Shown here: one piece after another, positions 44,004 to 52,112 of the stretch
How the letters are laid out: the number at the start of each line of letters is the position of its first letter
Position numbering within the stretch: the first letter of the stretch is position 1
Assembly: GCA_016705235.1 (NCBI GenBank)
Contig: JADIYP010000002.1
Coordinates: 868,001 to 932,000 of the forward strand
Length of the DNA stretch: 64,000 nucleotides
Direction: 5' to 3'
Source: Candidatus Leptovillus affinis
GTDB taxonomy: Bacteria > Chloroflexota > Anaerolineae > Promineifilales > Promineifilaceae
The notes under the pieces: model-generated
Told to the model about the DNA's origin: nothing
Seen by the model: the letters and a program-made list of their open reading frames with translations, nothing else
Databases searched by the model: none
Position numbers and translations under genes: made by a program

Positions 44004-45773
44004 ATGTCTAAAACCCGGCTCAAAATGGTCCTTTGGCTGATATTGGGGGTAACGGCCGTGGCCCTGGTTCTGGGCACGATCACCAGCGCTGCCCGCCTGA
44101 TCGCCTACTTTCAAGCAGGCGCGGATCCCGCTTCCGCGCTTCATATTGTGCCCAACGTGCCGCCCGATTTGCAAGTTGCCCTGGCATGGCTGCCCGATGA
44201 CGCCGATACGGGCCGCCAGATGGAGCCGCTTACCCGTGCCCAAATCGAATCGGCTTATTTACGAGCCTGGTTTCAGTGGAACATTTCCTATCTGCGCGGC
44301 GAGCCGTATGGATTGGAAACCTACTTCGTGGGTCCGGCTTTGGCCGCCGCCGATGAGGCGGTGCTGGCTGCCCGGCAGCAAGGCTTTTCGCTGGCCCAAA
44401 CTGACCTCTCCCACCAGCTCCAGCTCCATTTTTATGCCGCCGATGGCTCGATTGTTTCGCTGACGGCCCACGATGTGCTGGTGGCCCAAATCATCCGCGA
44501 TGCTGCGGGCGCGCCTATTTTTTCTGGCGTAACTCAGGCTGATTATGAAGTGGTGATGATGTTGGAAGATGGCAATTGGCGCGTGCGCCATTGGGTGCGT
44601 CGCCGGGCGGTTCCGCTGGCTGCCGGGACGCAGGCGGCGGACGTTCCGGCCGATTTTGCGCGTGTGGTGGGCAAGCAGTTGGTGGTGGGGGAACGGCCGT
44701 TTCCCCTGCGCGGCGTCAATTATTATCCCCAGGCTTCTCCCTGGCTGGCATTCTGGCCAGCTTACAATCCGGCCATTATCGAACAAGATTTGGGGCGGAT
44801 CGAAGCGTTGGGGCTGAACACGGTGCGCATCTTTGTGCCCTATCCTTTGCCCGCCGCTGCCCCCCTGGCCGACGGCCAGCCCGCCGATGTAGACTCGGAA
44901 GCGCTTTTCCGGCAAAACCTGGCCGATTTTTTGGACAGGGCCGAGAGCCATCACCTGAAAGTGATCGTGACGCTGTTTGATTTTCGCACGGATTACCAGA
45001 TATTGCTGTGGCCCAACGCCGACCGCGCCTTGGAAGCCGTTGTGCCTTATTTTGCCCATCATCCGGCTATTTTGGCCTGGGATCTGAAAAACGAACCAGA
45101 CCTCGACCAGCCGGGGAACACGCCGGAAATGGTCAATGCCTGGTTGGCGCATATTGCCTGGCAGGTGCGCCGTCTGGATGCCAATCACCTGATCACCATC
45201 GGCTGGAGCCAGAGCGAGGCGGCGGCGCAGTTAGCTGAGGCGGTGGATTTTGTGTCGTTTCATGCGTATGGCCCGCCAGCCGATTTGCCGGAGAAATATG
45301 CGCAATTGCGTACGGCCGTGCCCCACAAACCCATCGTGCTAACCGAATTTGGTCTGTCTACCTGGAACAGCGCCTGGTTCCCTGGCGGCCACACAGAACA
45401 GGAGCAGGCAGTTTATTACGCCGCCATGCGGCAGGCATTGGCCGAAACCGATGCCGCCGGATATGTCGCCTGGACGCTGTATGACTTTGCCGGCGTGCCC
45501 TCAAACGTGGCCGGACGCGCGCCCTGGCGAACCGGACCGCAAAAGCATCTGGGTATTTTGAACGCGGATGGCACGTCTAAACCGGCCGCGCGGCTGGTGG
45601 GGGAAACGAGCGACTGGGGGGTGAAACGGCCGTTTTTCCTGGCCCGCTTCCTACAACCATTTTGGCGCACGATTTGGGTCGTGTTGGGCGTTTGTTTTTT
45701 GGGGGGTGTCTGGTTGAGGCGGCGCAAACACGCGCCAAAACCAGACGCCCCACCATCCGATTCCATCCGGTAA
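44004..45773 (+). CDS. Membrane-tethered GH5-like glycoside hydrolase
   Basis: A 589-residue protein with a transmembrane helix at each end (about 8-32 and 560-578). An NTF2-like segment (about 75-200) precedes a TIM-barrel (about 225-540) like GH5/GH2: start RPFPLRGVNYYP, acid/base Glu E364 in WDLKNEPD, and nucleophile Glu E448 in VLTEFGLS, with SFHAYG between them. Both catalytic residues are in place, so it is likely active on an envelope or external glycan. The NTF2-like part echoes the one in the upstream giant membrane protein, pointing to related assembly. The substrate is unknown. Confidence 0.82.
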   Translation: MSKTRLKMVLWLILGVTAVALVLGTITSAARLIAYFQAGADPASALHIVPNVPPDLQVALAWLPDDADTGRQMEPLTRAQIESAYLRAWFQWNISYLRGEPYGLETYFVGPALAAADEAVLAARQQGFSLAQTDLSHQLQLHFYAADGSIVSLTAHDVLVAQIIRDAAGAPIFSGVTQADYEVVMMLEDGNWRVRHWVRRRAVPLAAGTQAADVPADFARVVGKQLVVGERPFPLRGVNYYPQASPWLAFWPAYNPAIIEQDLGRIEALGLNTVRIFVPYPLPAAAPLADGQPADVDSEALFRQNLADFLDRAESHHLKVIVTLFDFRTDYQILLWPNADRALEAVVPYFAHHPAILAWDLKNEPDLDQPGNTPEMVNAWLAHIAWQVRRLDANHLITIGWSQSEAAAQLAEAVDFVSFHAYGPPADLPEKYAQLRTAVPHKPIVLTEFGLSTWNSAWFPGGHTEQEQAVYYAAMRQALAETDAAGYVAWTLYDFAGVPSNVAGRAPWRTGPQKHLGILNADGTSKPAARLVGETSDWGVKRPFFLARFLQPFWRTIWVVLGVCFLGGVWLRRRKHAPKPDAPPSDSIR

Positions 45774-45854
45774 GGAACGAGAATTGAATCATTTGCACGT
45801 TTAGATTAGACCCATCTTCTGAGATTGGGCCAATCTTCCGCATGTTATTTAATT

Positions 45855-45914
45855 TTGGTTCTTCAGGAATTCAGGGGATTGACAGCCCCTGATGCGTGAT
45901 ACGTGATGCGTGAC
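45855..45914. repeat. Half copy of hairpin repeat family C
   Basis: TTCTTCAGGAATTCAGGGG-ATTGACAGCCCC followed by GATGCGTGATACGTGATGCGTGACC (45890-45914); the complementary right arm is missing. The repeat directly abuts the truncated end of the pseudogene at 45915, which suggests the insertion or the deletion that made it. Confidence 0.7.
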
Positions 45915-46366
45915 CATAAGGTAAAGTGACCCTGAACGCGATACCGGGCGAGGGGCAAGGAGGGGTCTTCGCGGGTGGTGATGACGATGTGAATTTGGGG
46001 CGGCAGGTGTTCCAGAAAAAAGGGGAGGGTATCGTCAACGGGTTTGGCGTCAATCCGGTGGTAATCATTGCGGATAAGGATGATGGGGTGGAGACGGCCG
46101 TTAACTCATTCAACAAAACCGTCAAAATTGATTCTATGGATGGGGGCTGCGGCGATTGCAGGGCCGCCACGACACCATCGCCCAGCGCTGGCACAATTGT
46201 TTGCAAGGTGGCCACCCTATAGCGAAAAAGGGATTGGGATCGTTGTCCCGTTCATCCAGTGACAACCAGGCCGCTTTTGCCGAATTCAGCCCTGCGCCGT
46301 CATCCAACAACCTTCGGTCAGGGCGGGGGGGATGAACAGCTTCGTGGCTAAAATTGGCGTAGGCAT
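45915..46366 (-). pseudogene. Remnant of a MalT/LuxR-type STAND transcriptional activator
   Basis: Three pieces of the MalT/LuxR ATPase region survive in different frames. The start at 46366 reads MPTPILATKLFIPPALTEG, the normal beginning of these activators. After an internal deletion that removes the Walker A motif comes AAWLSLDERDNDPNPFF, then in a further frame LQTIVPALGDGVVAALQSP and SIESILTVLLNELTAV, and then DYHRIDAKPVDDTLPFFLEH with IHIVITTREDPSLPLARYR. The C-terminal repeats and the LuxR helix-turn-helix are gone; the sequence stops at a repeat. It cannot make a working regulator. Confidence 0.85.
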
Positions 46367-46443
46367 GGGTTAGATTACGAAGTACACCACGTCTTGTCCC
46401 CAATCTACAACGGGTGGCAGGACCTGTGGGGCGACTCAAAGGC

Positions 46444-47580
46444 TCATAGTGAAGGGGAATCTTCGGTAACAGGCGGGGTATAGCCTCGCTGCCATACGTA
46501 CCGCTGCAGCAACACGCGCATGGTCGCCGTCAGGGGAACAGCTAGCATCAGTCCCAAGACGCCGCCAATAACGGACGACCAGAAAAACAGAGAGAGGATG
46601 ACGGCCATCGGGTGCAGGCCCGTGCGATTCCCCATGATTCTAGGACCGATGTACAGGCTTTCAGCCTGACTGGCAAGAACAAAAACCAGCGACACCAGCA
46701 GCACATAGCGCCAGTCTCCACCGGACTGCAAATAGGCCAGGGTAATGCCTGGCAAAAGCGCCATAATTGCACCCAGATAAGGGATCAGGCCGACAAAACC
46801 GGCGAACAGACCAATTAGAAGGGCGTATTTCAGGTTGAGAATGATCAGGCCCAACGCAATAATGCCGCCAATGGTAAACCCGATTGTAATTTGACCCCGA
46901 AAATAAGTTACGATGTACCGGCTGATTTCGCCCACCATAAAGGCCAGTTCGTCTCGGAATTTGGATTCGCGTAAGGGAATATACTCGTGCCACCGATTGG
47001 CGATGGTATCGCTGTTTAATAAAAAGTAATAGGCGTATAGCGGCACGAAAATAAAACCGGCGACGTAGGCAAAGATGGCAATGGTGCTGTTGACGGTCGA
47101 AAAGAGAAATGAGATGATGTTTGACGTTGCCGCAGGTAAAAACGCCACAACGCTTTCTGCCGTCAAAACAAACGAATCCGCTAATTCAGGGTTTTGCACA
47201 AGCTGCTCCCGAACCAGCAGGGTAAATTGCCTGAGCAATTCCGGTAGACTTGTCATGAAAGAGATCAGCGATTTGGCCGTTAAAAAAAACAGAAACGCCC
47301 CAAAACCAAAGAAGATCACCAGAACAAGCACGATCGCCCGGCTGCGTTGGAGAGACAGACGGGTTGTTGCCAACTCGATGATTGGCTTCAGCAAAATGGA
47401 GATAATCCCGGCGACGCCCAGAGGAACCAATACACTGGAAAGCAAACTCATGGCTTTCAGCAGCCCGAAGCCGACAACAACTGCCGCCAAAATTAGGACA
47501 AACATGGCCGTAATCATGGCTGCCTGCCAAAGCGTTTTTTTCTGTTCTAGAGTGGGCACGTTTTGTTCAGTAGAATTCAT
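46444..47580 (-). CDS. AI-2E family transporter (PerM/YdiK-like permease)
   Basis: A 378-residue membrane protein with the usual eight helices and the long soluble loop in the middle (about 130-220). The signature near the end, GLIPYLGAIMALLPGITLAYLQSG and IMGNRTGLHPMAVILSLFFWSSVIGGVLGLMLAVPL, is that of the AI-2E/UPF0118 family, whose members export quorum signals or act as Na+/Li+ antiporters. The substrate cannot be predicted. It is monocistronic; the stop lies 78 bp from the pseudogene start. Confidence 0.9.
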   Translation of the reverse strand: MNSTEQNVPTLEQKKTLWQAAMITAMFVLILAAVVVGFGLLKAMSLLSSVLVPLGVAGIISILLKPIIELATTRLSLQRSRAIVLVLVIFFGFGAFLFFLTAKSLISFMTSLPELLRQFTLLVREQLVQNPELADSFVLTAESVVAFLPAATSNIISFLFSTVNSTIAIFAYVAGFIFVPLYAYYFLLNSDTIANRWHEYIPLRESKFRDELAFMVGEISRYIVTYFRGQITIGFTIGGIIALGLIILNLKYALLIGLFAGFVGLIPYLGAIMALLPGITLAYLQSGGDWRYVLLVSLVFVLASQAESLYIGPRIMGNRTGLHPMAVILSLFFWSSVIGGVLGLMLAVPLTATMRVLLQRYVWQRGYTPPVTEDSPSL

Positions 47581-48449
47581 GAAGGTCTCTTTTGGGCCGC
47601 TCCGTCAGGAGTTTCTAGTTTATTTGAGAGTCTCATTACTGCGTAACAACAAGCTTTCCCCAGAAAAGGTGAAAGATTGTCGTAAGTTTACAGATTGTAC
47701 CCAATTCTTTCCAACTGCCATCCTGCAAATCCTGGTTCCATTTGGAATTGGCCTGGCAAAGCGACGTTGGCGTGTTTTGTTGGCGGAATGGTGATGGGCT
47801 GTACGGCCGTATCACCCCCATTGCCTTAGCGATTCTCATTTACGGAAAGGGGTGGGGGGGGGGTCCCCGGGGGCCCCCGCTCCCCCCCAAGAGCCCAACC
47901 GGGGGGGGATGCTTGCCGAAGCTCGCCAGCATGACAGTTCAGCGTAAAGTGCAAAGAAATTACCTTGTTCGCACGAATGCCTGATCTAAATTGAGAATTG
48001 CTGCCTTAGCTTGGCTTTCGTTGACAAGCATCCGTTTCACTTCTATACTCCTCATGAGCCTACATGTATCGAAGCCAAACTGCAAGAAATGGAACCCGCA
48101 GATCAAGCGGGGTCCGTTTGTTGTCATAGAACTCAGCAAGAAACTGCCTCAGAGCAGCAGGTGTTGGCCCATCTTGACCTGAATCACCTCCATTTCAACC
48201 AAAGTCCGACCGAGGCGCTGCGGCCCAATTTGTGGCGTTTGCGTTGGACCAAAATCATACCCGCACCGTCACCCGCATCGCTCGCCTGGATTTACGGCCG
48301 TTCACCGGCCTCCTACAGTACGGCCACCCCATTTGCCGCCGGGCAGACTGCCGCCCCGGATCAACCGCTACATTGTCTAAAGCGGCGCAAACAGTCACCA
48401 CAACCCGGCAGGGATGGCGCCTGGTTTCAAGTCCAAGGAGATAAAGTCA
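47581..48449. other. Intergenic region with a repeat and an unusual G/C tract
   Basis: It contains homopolymer-like G and C runs at 47848-47910 and the 72-bp repeat copy at 47928-47999. The stretch 48010-48440 is readable in more than one frame but has no domain, start signal or known match. It may contain the promoter of the membrane-protein gene at 48450. No RNA gene was recognised. Confidence 0.45.
47928..47999. repeat. Second copy of the 72-bp right end of the MITE-like element
   Basis: Matches 23289-23360 over 72 bp with one clear mismatch (AAAGTG here, AAATTG there), ending in TAAATTGAGAATT. The left half of the element, including its left terminal repeat, is missing and replaced by the G-rich tract. 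Confidence 0.85.
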
Positions 48450-50036
48450 ATGGCCTATGGAATTGTGATTATCGTTGTTTTTGGATTGCTCATTGTTGTC
48501 CCCCTCATTATTGCCGCCATTACGCAGGAAAGATCGATTCTAAAACTGGCTGGCGCGCTGCTCGGCATCCTTTTTGCCCTGGTCGCAGTTGTCAGTTATG
48601 CGGGCATTTGGGGCATTGCCGCTTTCATGAGCCTGGGGCTTTATTACAGCATTCTGGTGTGGCATCTTTTTTTCGGCCTGGTCATTGGCCTGGACTTAAG
48701 CGTTCGGGATAAACCGCTCCGCCAACAATGGCCGTTATTTCTGGTGTTGGGCATCACGGCCGTTGCCTCATTCATCGGCATATTCTTAGCCAATGCCTAT
48801 CTGCCAAGTGGCTATTTAAAATGGTCCCTCATAATCATAACCATTACACACCTGGTCCTGATCCTGGCCTTAACGATTCAACATGCAGCTGAATTCGGCA
48901 GCCGGGGCAATCTGGTTGGCTACTTTTTGGGTGCATGTACAGTCGCCTTGACAATTGTCGCCATCGTCTATGGGTTTCAGTCGGGCATTGCTGCCTGGTC
49001 AATCTCCTGTCTTATCTTCATCGGCTCCCTGGTCGCCATCGCCATCATCGCCCTCATCATCCGCGGATCAGTTGGTTTGCCCACATGGAACGTGCAAAAA
49101 GGACTTTCTGGTCAAATTTTTGGCGATACAGCCAATTTTATAGCGGTCATCGCCGGTCTATCTGCGTATAACATCCTCAGCAACCTGGGCAGCGGCTGGT
49201 GGCATTTGGGTTTGGTTGCCGGTTGGCTTGCTCTCCTGGTCGGTTTATCGCTGCATCGCCGCTGGCTCAACCTGACGGAGAACCACATTGGCCAATGGGT
49301 TGATGAGTATGGTAAGCGTAATTGGCTGCTAATAGGCATTGTCTATCCCTTGAAAGTGGCGCAAAACCGGCGCGAACGGGCTAGCGCGCTGGCTTCTGAA
49401 ATTGTAGGGTTGATGACGATCTTGTCTGTCCTGGCTCCCACAGGGGCCGCAAGCGCCACAAACGTGCAAATTGGAAGTTGGGTGTGTTTTGGTTTGCTGA
49501 TTCTAACAGCTATCGTGCTCCTGGTTTATTTTTTGCGGAATAGGAACCCTGCTACCCTTTATGAAGATCCCAGTAATAAACGTTGGCGTATTGGCGGTTT
49601 TTTTTGGACCATGTGTTGGTTGATTTTTAGTATTATCATCCTCGGCGTATTTGCGGGATTTTCCTCCCAAGACTGGACGAATCTCGGCCGTTTTTTTGGC
49701 GTGATCGGCATTATTTCCTGGATGCTGGTGGAAATTCTTAGCTCCTGGCCGGTGACCAAAGAGTTCATCAACAGTCCCAATGCGCTGGGCTTGCCGCTGA
49801 CCGATTATCTGGGCTGGGAAAAAAATATTTGGGAAGTGCTGGGCGGTCTGGTGTCGGGGATTTTCATTGTGTTTCTGTTGATGGGCGCCACGCCCAATTA
49901 CAGCTATAACAGCGGGACATTTACCTTTGATCAGATGGGTTTTGGTTTGACGATTGTCTTTTTTGGCGGCGTGACAATGGCTACGTTTGGCACGATGCGG
50001 GGAGTGATCAATGGCATTATCAACCAGCTTTCCTGA
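48450..50036 (+). CDS. Integral membrane protein of unknown function (about 14 helices)
   Basis: A 528-residue polytopic membrane protein, beginning VIIVVFGLLIVVPLIIAAI. AAGGAG at 48435-48440 supports the ATG at 48450. A soluble stretch follows helix 7 (VQKGLSGQIFGDTANFIAVIAGLSA), and this segment is clearly related to one in the next gene (PVKGLSGQTLADIVNFLAVVVGLGA), so the two genes share a module. No known transporter family was recognised. It lies in an operon-like row of three membrane genes ending at 51535, convergent with the injection-system cluster. Confidence 0.75.
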   Translation: MAYGIVIIVVFGLLIVVPLIIAAITQERSILKLAGALLGILFALVAVVSYAGIWGIAAFMSLGLYYSILVWHLFFGLVIGLDLSVRDKPLRQQWPLFLVLGITAVASFIGIFLANAYLPSGYLKWSLIIITITHLVLILALTIQHAAEFGSRGNLVGYFLGACTVALTIVAIVYGFQSGIAAWSISCLIFIGSLVAIAIIALIIRGSVGLPTWNVQKGLSGQIFGDTANFIAVIAGLSAYNILSNLGSGWWHLGLVAGWLALLVGLSLHRRWLNLTENHIGQWVDEYGKRNWLLIGIVYPLKVAQNRRERASALASEIVGLMTILSVLAPTGAASATNVQIGSWVCFGLLILTAIVLLVYFLRNRNPATLYEDPSNKRWRIGGFFWTMCWLIFSIIILGVFAGFSSQDWTNLGRFFGVIGIISWMLVEILSSWPVTKEFINSPNALGLPLTDYLGWEKNIWEVLGGLVSGIFIVFLLMGATPNYSYNSGTFTFDQMGFGLTIVFFGGVTMATFGTMRGVINGIINQLS

Positions 50037-50075
50037 TGGGACGGATAGAAACGAAATGTGCCCAGGGAGCGTGCG

Positions 50076-50732
50076 ATGACGGCCGTTACCAATCCCCCGG
50101 CTCGTCGGCGCTTTAGCTGGCCCCGCCTGCGCTACAATCCGGTCAAAGGGCTGAGCGGGCAAACCCTGGCCGATATTGTCAACTTCTTGGCTGTAGTTGT
50201 AGGGCTGGGCGCAGCGCCGCAATTCAGCAGCGCCTATGCCTGGTTTTGGGCCAGCGGGCTGGTCATCGGCCTGCTGACGCTGGGCGTGGCCGGGTTCCAA
50301 TTTTATCGCGCCAAACGAGAAGCCGCGCCGGGAACCTGGTACATGTTGGCTGTTTTCACCACCATCGTCGGCCTGTTTACCATTGCCAGCAACCTCACCG
50401 TCATCATCATGACAGCCATGAACCCGTTGGAAACTGGGGTGACGGCCGGCATTGTGGGCTACCCGGCTTTCGCCGCCTGGATCATAGCCGAGGCGTGGAA
50501 TTTTTATGATAACGCCACAAAAAGACCCAAGACCGGTCCCTCCAATCTGAGCCTCTTTAAAAGCCTCTGCCAGGTGATTGGCGCTCTGATCATCTGGATT
50601 TTTGTGATTCTTACGCTGCGGTATGAAGTGGTGCGGCTGTTGAGCGGCTTGTTTTGGACCGGCGCAGCAATTGCCTTGCTGGGAACGCTGCTGGGTATTG
50701 CCGCAGGCATCTGGAATTTGCGGCGGAAGTAA
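50076..50732 (+). CDS. Small integral membrane protein with shared KGLSGQ module
   Basis: A 218-residue protein with an Arg-rich cytoplasmic start and about five helices. Its segment after residue 20 (YNPVKGLSGQTLADIVNFLAVVVGLGA) repeats the internal module of the upstream membrane protein. AGGGAG at 50064-50069, six bases upstream, supports the ATG at 50076; an in-frame GTG exists at 50058. It is not recognised further. The gap to the upstream gene is 39 bp and to the next start 5 bp. Confidence 0.72.
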   Translation: MTAVTNPPARRRFSWPRLRYNPVKGLSGQTLADIVNFLAVVVGLGAAPQFSSAYAWFWASGLVIGLLTLGVAGFQFYRAKREAAPGTWYMLAVFTTIVGLFTIASNLTVIIMTAMNPLETGVTAGIVGYPAFAAWIIAEAWNFYDNATKRPKTGPSNLSLFKSLCQVIGALIIWIFVILTLRYEVVRLLSGLFWTGAAIALLGTLLGIAAGIWNLRRK

Positions 50733-50737
50733 CCGAT

Positions 50738-51535
50738 TTGCGCAAACTGCTGTTTATTTTTGTCTTGTTCTTCGCCGTTTCCATTCTTTTTGTGGAGATA
50801 AGCCGCCTGCCGGCGCGTGTGGTGGCCGATTGGTTGTCGCCCTATTTTCAGCCGGGAAACGGCCGTACCGCCGAACTGCCCGCCAACCTCTTTACCCCCG
50901 AACAACAAAAACAAATCGACGACCTGCGCCGCGACAAACAAAACGAACTGGCCCAAATCAGCCCTGGCAATTTGGAAGGGTACGCCGTGGGCGGCTTTAA
51001 ATTTCTGGATGGCATCGTGCTGTTCACCATCGTGCTGATGGGGGCGGGGTTCATCGTGCCGCCATCTGTCATGGGGCGCATTCAGGGCATTCTCACCCTG
51101 ATTTTCAGCATCTTGCTTATCCTGGCGGCCATTATTTTTATTCTCAAGGTGCTGGCGACGCTGCTGTTGATGGTTGGTTTGCTCCTGTCTATTCCCTTTG
51201 GCACCATCATCTACCTCATTCGGTATGGCAGTTTCCCCAAGGGGCAAACCCTGGCCGTCCTCAGCCTGCTCATGCTGCTGAAGCTGCTTCTCTCCGGGGC
51301 GCTCATCGCCACTCACCAGCGGTACGTGGAAAACAAGGGATTGGTGCTGCTGCTGCTCACCACCATCCTTGTGAACCTGATTATCAGTTTTATTTTTGGC
51401 TTGCTGCCGGGAATTTTGGCCAGCATTATTGATGCCGCCGCCGCGATCATTGCAGCCATCGTGGGCATCATTTGGGCCATTATTTTGCTGATTGGGGCGA
51501 TTATCGCCATCATCATGGCGCTGAAACCGGCGTAA
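50738..51535 (+). CDS. Integral membrane protein with extracytoplasmic helical loop
   Basis: A 265-residue protein with a first helix (LLFIFVLFFAVSILFVEI), a soluble segment of about 80 residues containing LFTPEQQKQIDDLRRDKQNELA, and then five to six very hydrophobic helices rich in Ile, Leu and Ala to the C-terminus (IIAAIVGIIWAIILLIGAII). The start is probably the TTG at 50738 with GGAAG upstream; the frame is open further back inside the preceding gene. It was not recognised in any family. It is the last gene of the plus-strand trio. Confidence 0.65.
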   Translation: MRKLLFIFVLFFAVSILFVEISRLPARVVADWLSPYFQPGNGRTAELPANLFTPEQQKQIDDLRRDKQNELAQISPGNLEGYAVGGFKFLDGIVLFTIVLMGAGFIVPPSVMGRIQGILTLIFSILLILAAIIFILKVLATLLLMVGLLLSIPFGTIIYLIRYGSFPKGQTLAVLSLLMLLKLLLSGALIATHQRYVENKGLVLLLLTTILVNLIISFIFGLLPGILASIIDAAAAIIAAIVGIIWAIILLIGAIIAIIMALKPA

Positions 51536-51565
51536 CGGCCGTTTTCCCCAACCCCATCCCCCACG

Positions 51566-52105
51566 CTACTGCAACGAAATCAAACAAATTGCCAGCGGAT
51601 CATCTTTGGCGTTGGTGCAGCCGGTGACGGTGAGACGGCCGTTTGCGTCATTCGGGTACACATCATACGATTGCGCCGCCTGCCCGGCCGCCAGAGCAAT
51701 ATCATCAATCGTCAGCGCATTTTTCTGCGCCAGCGTCAGATTCACCGACTGCCCAAACGCCAATTGCAAGCTCAACCGGCGGGTCGAATTAGCCGCTAAA
51801 ATCGTAAAATAACAGGTGGCTCCGGCCGGCATTTGCAGTTGACCATCTCCCACCAGACAGCCCAGGTCGCTGCCCGTCCCCAGGCGTATCTCCTGACTGG
51901 TCACTTTCTTTGTCAACCTCTGGCGCATTGCCTGAATCCAGGGCGCATTCAGGTCCGGTACAATCGCTGGGGGCTGCACATCTTCTCCTTGCGTGCTGCG
52001 CGCCGCCACCCTGACGCTGGCCCCAAAAGCCACCACCAGCACCACCAGCACCAGCCCGACAAGAATCAACACCTTGGGATTATTCATGGTGTTGTCAAAT
52101 CCCAT
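51566..52105 (-). CDS. Single-pass membrane protein, last gene of the injection-system cluster
   Basis: A 179-residue protein with a short N-terminal tail, one transmembrane helix (LILVGLVLVVLVVAFGASV, about 13-31) and an outer domain with several cysteines (GCLVG, ATCYF, TGCTN, AICLI) that may form disulfides. It begins 7 bp after the stop of the 1,791-residue protein, which also has one membrane helix, so the two may assemble together. The alternative start ATG at 52087 would drop six residues. No family is recognised. Confidence 0.65.
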   Translation of the reverse strand: MGFDNTMNNPKVLILVGLVLVVLVVAFGASVRVAARSTQGEDVQPPAIVPDLNAPWIQAMRQRLTKKVTSQEIRLGTGSDLGCLVGDGQLQMPAGATCYFTILAANSTRRLSLQLAFGQSVNLTLAQKNALTIDDIALAAGQAAQSYDVYPNDANGRLTVTGCTNAKDDPLAICLISLQ

Positions 52106-52112
52106 ACCGCCG

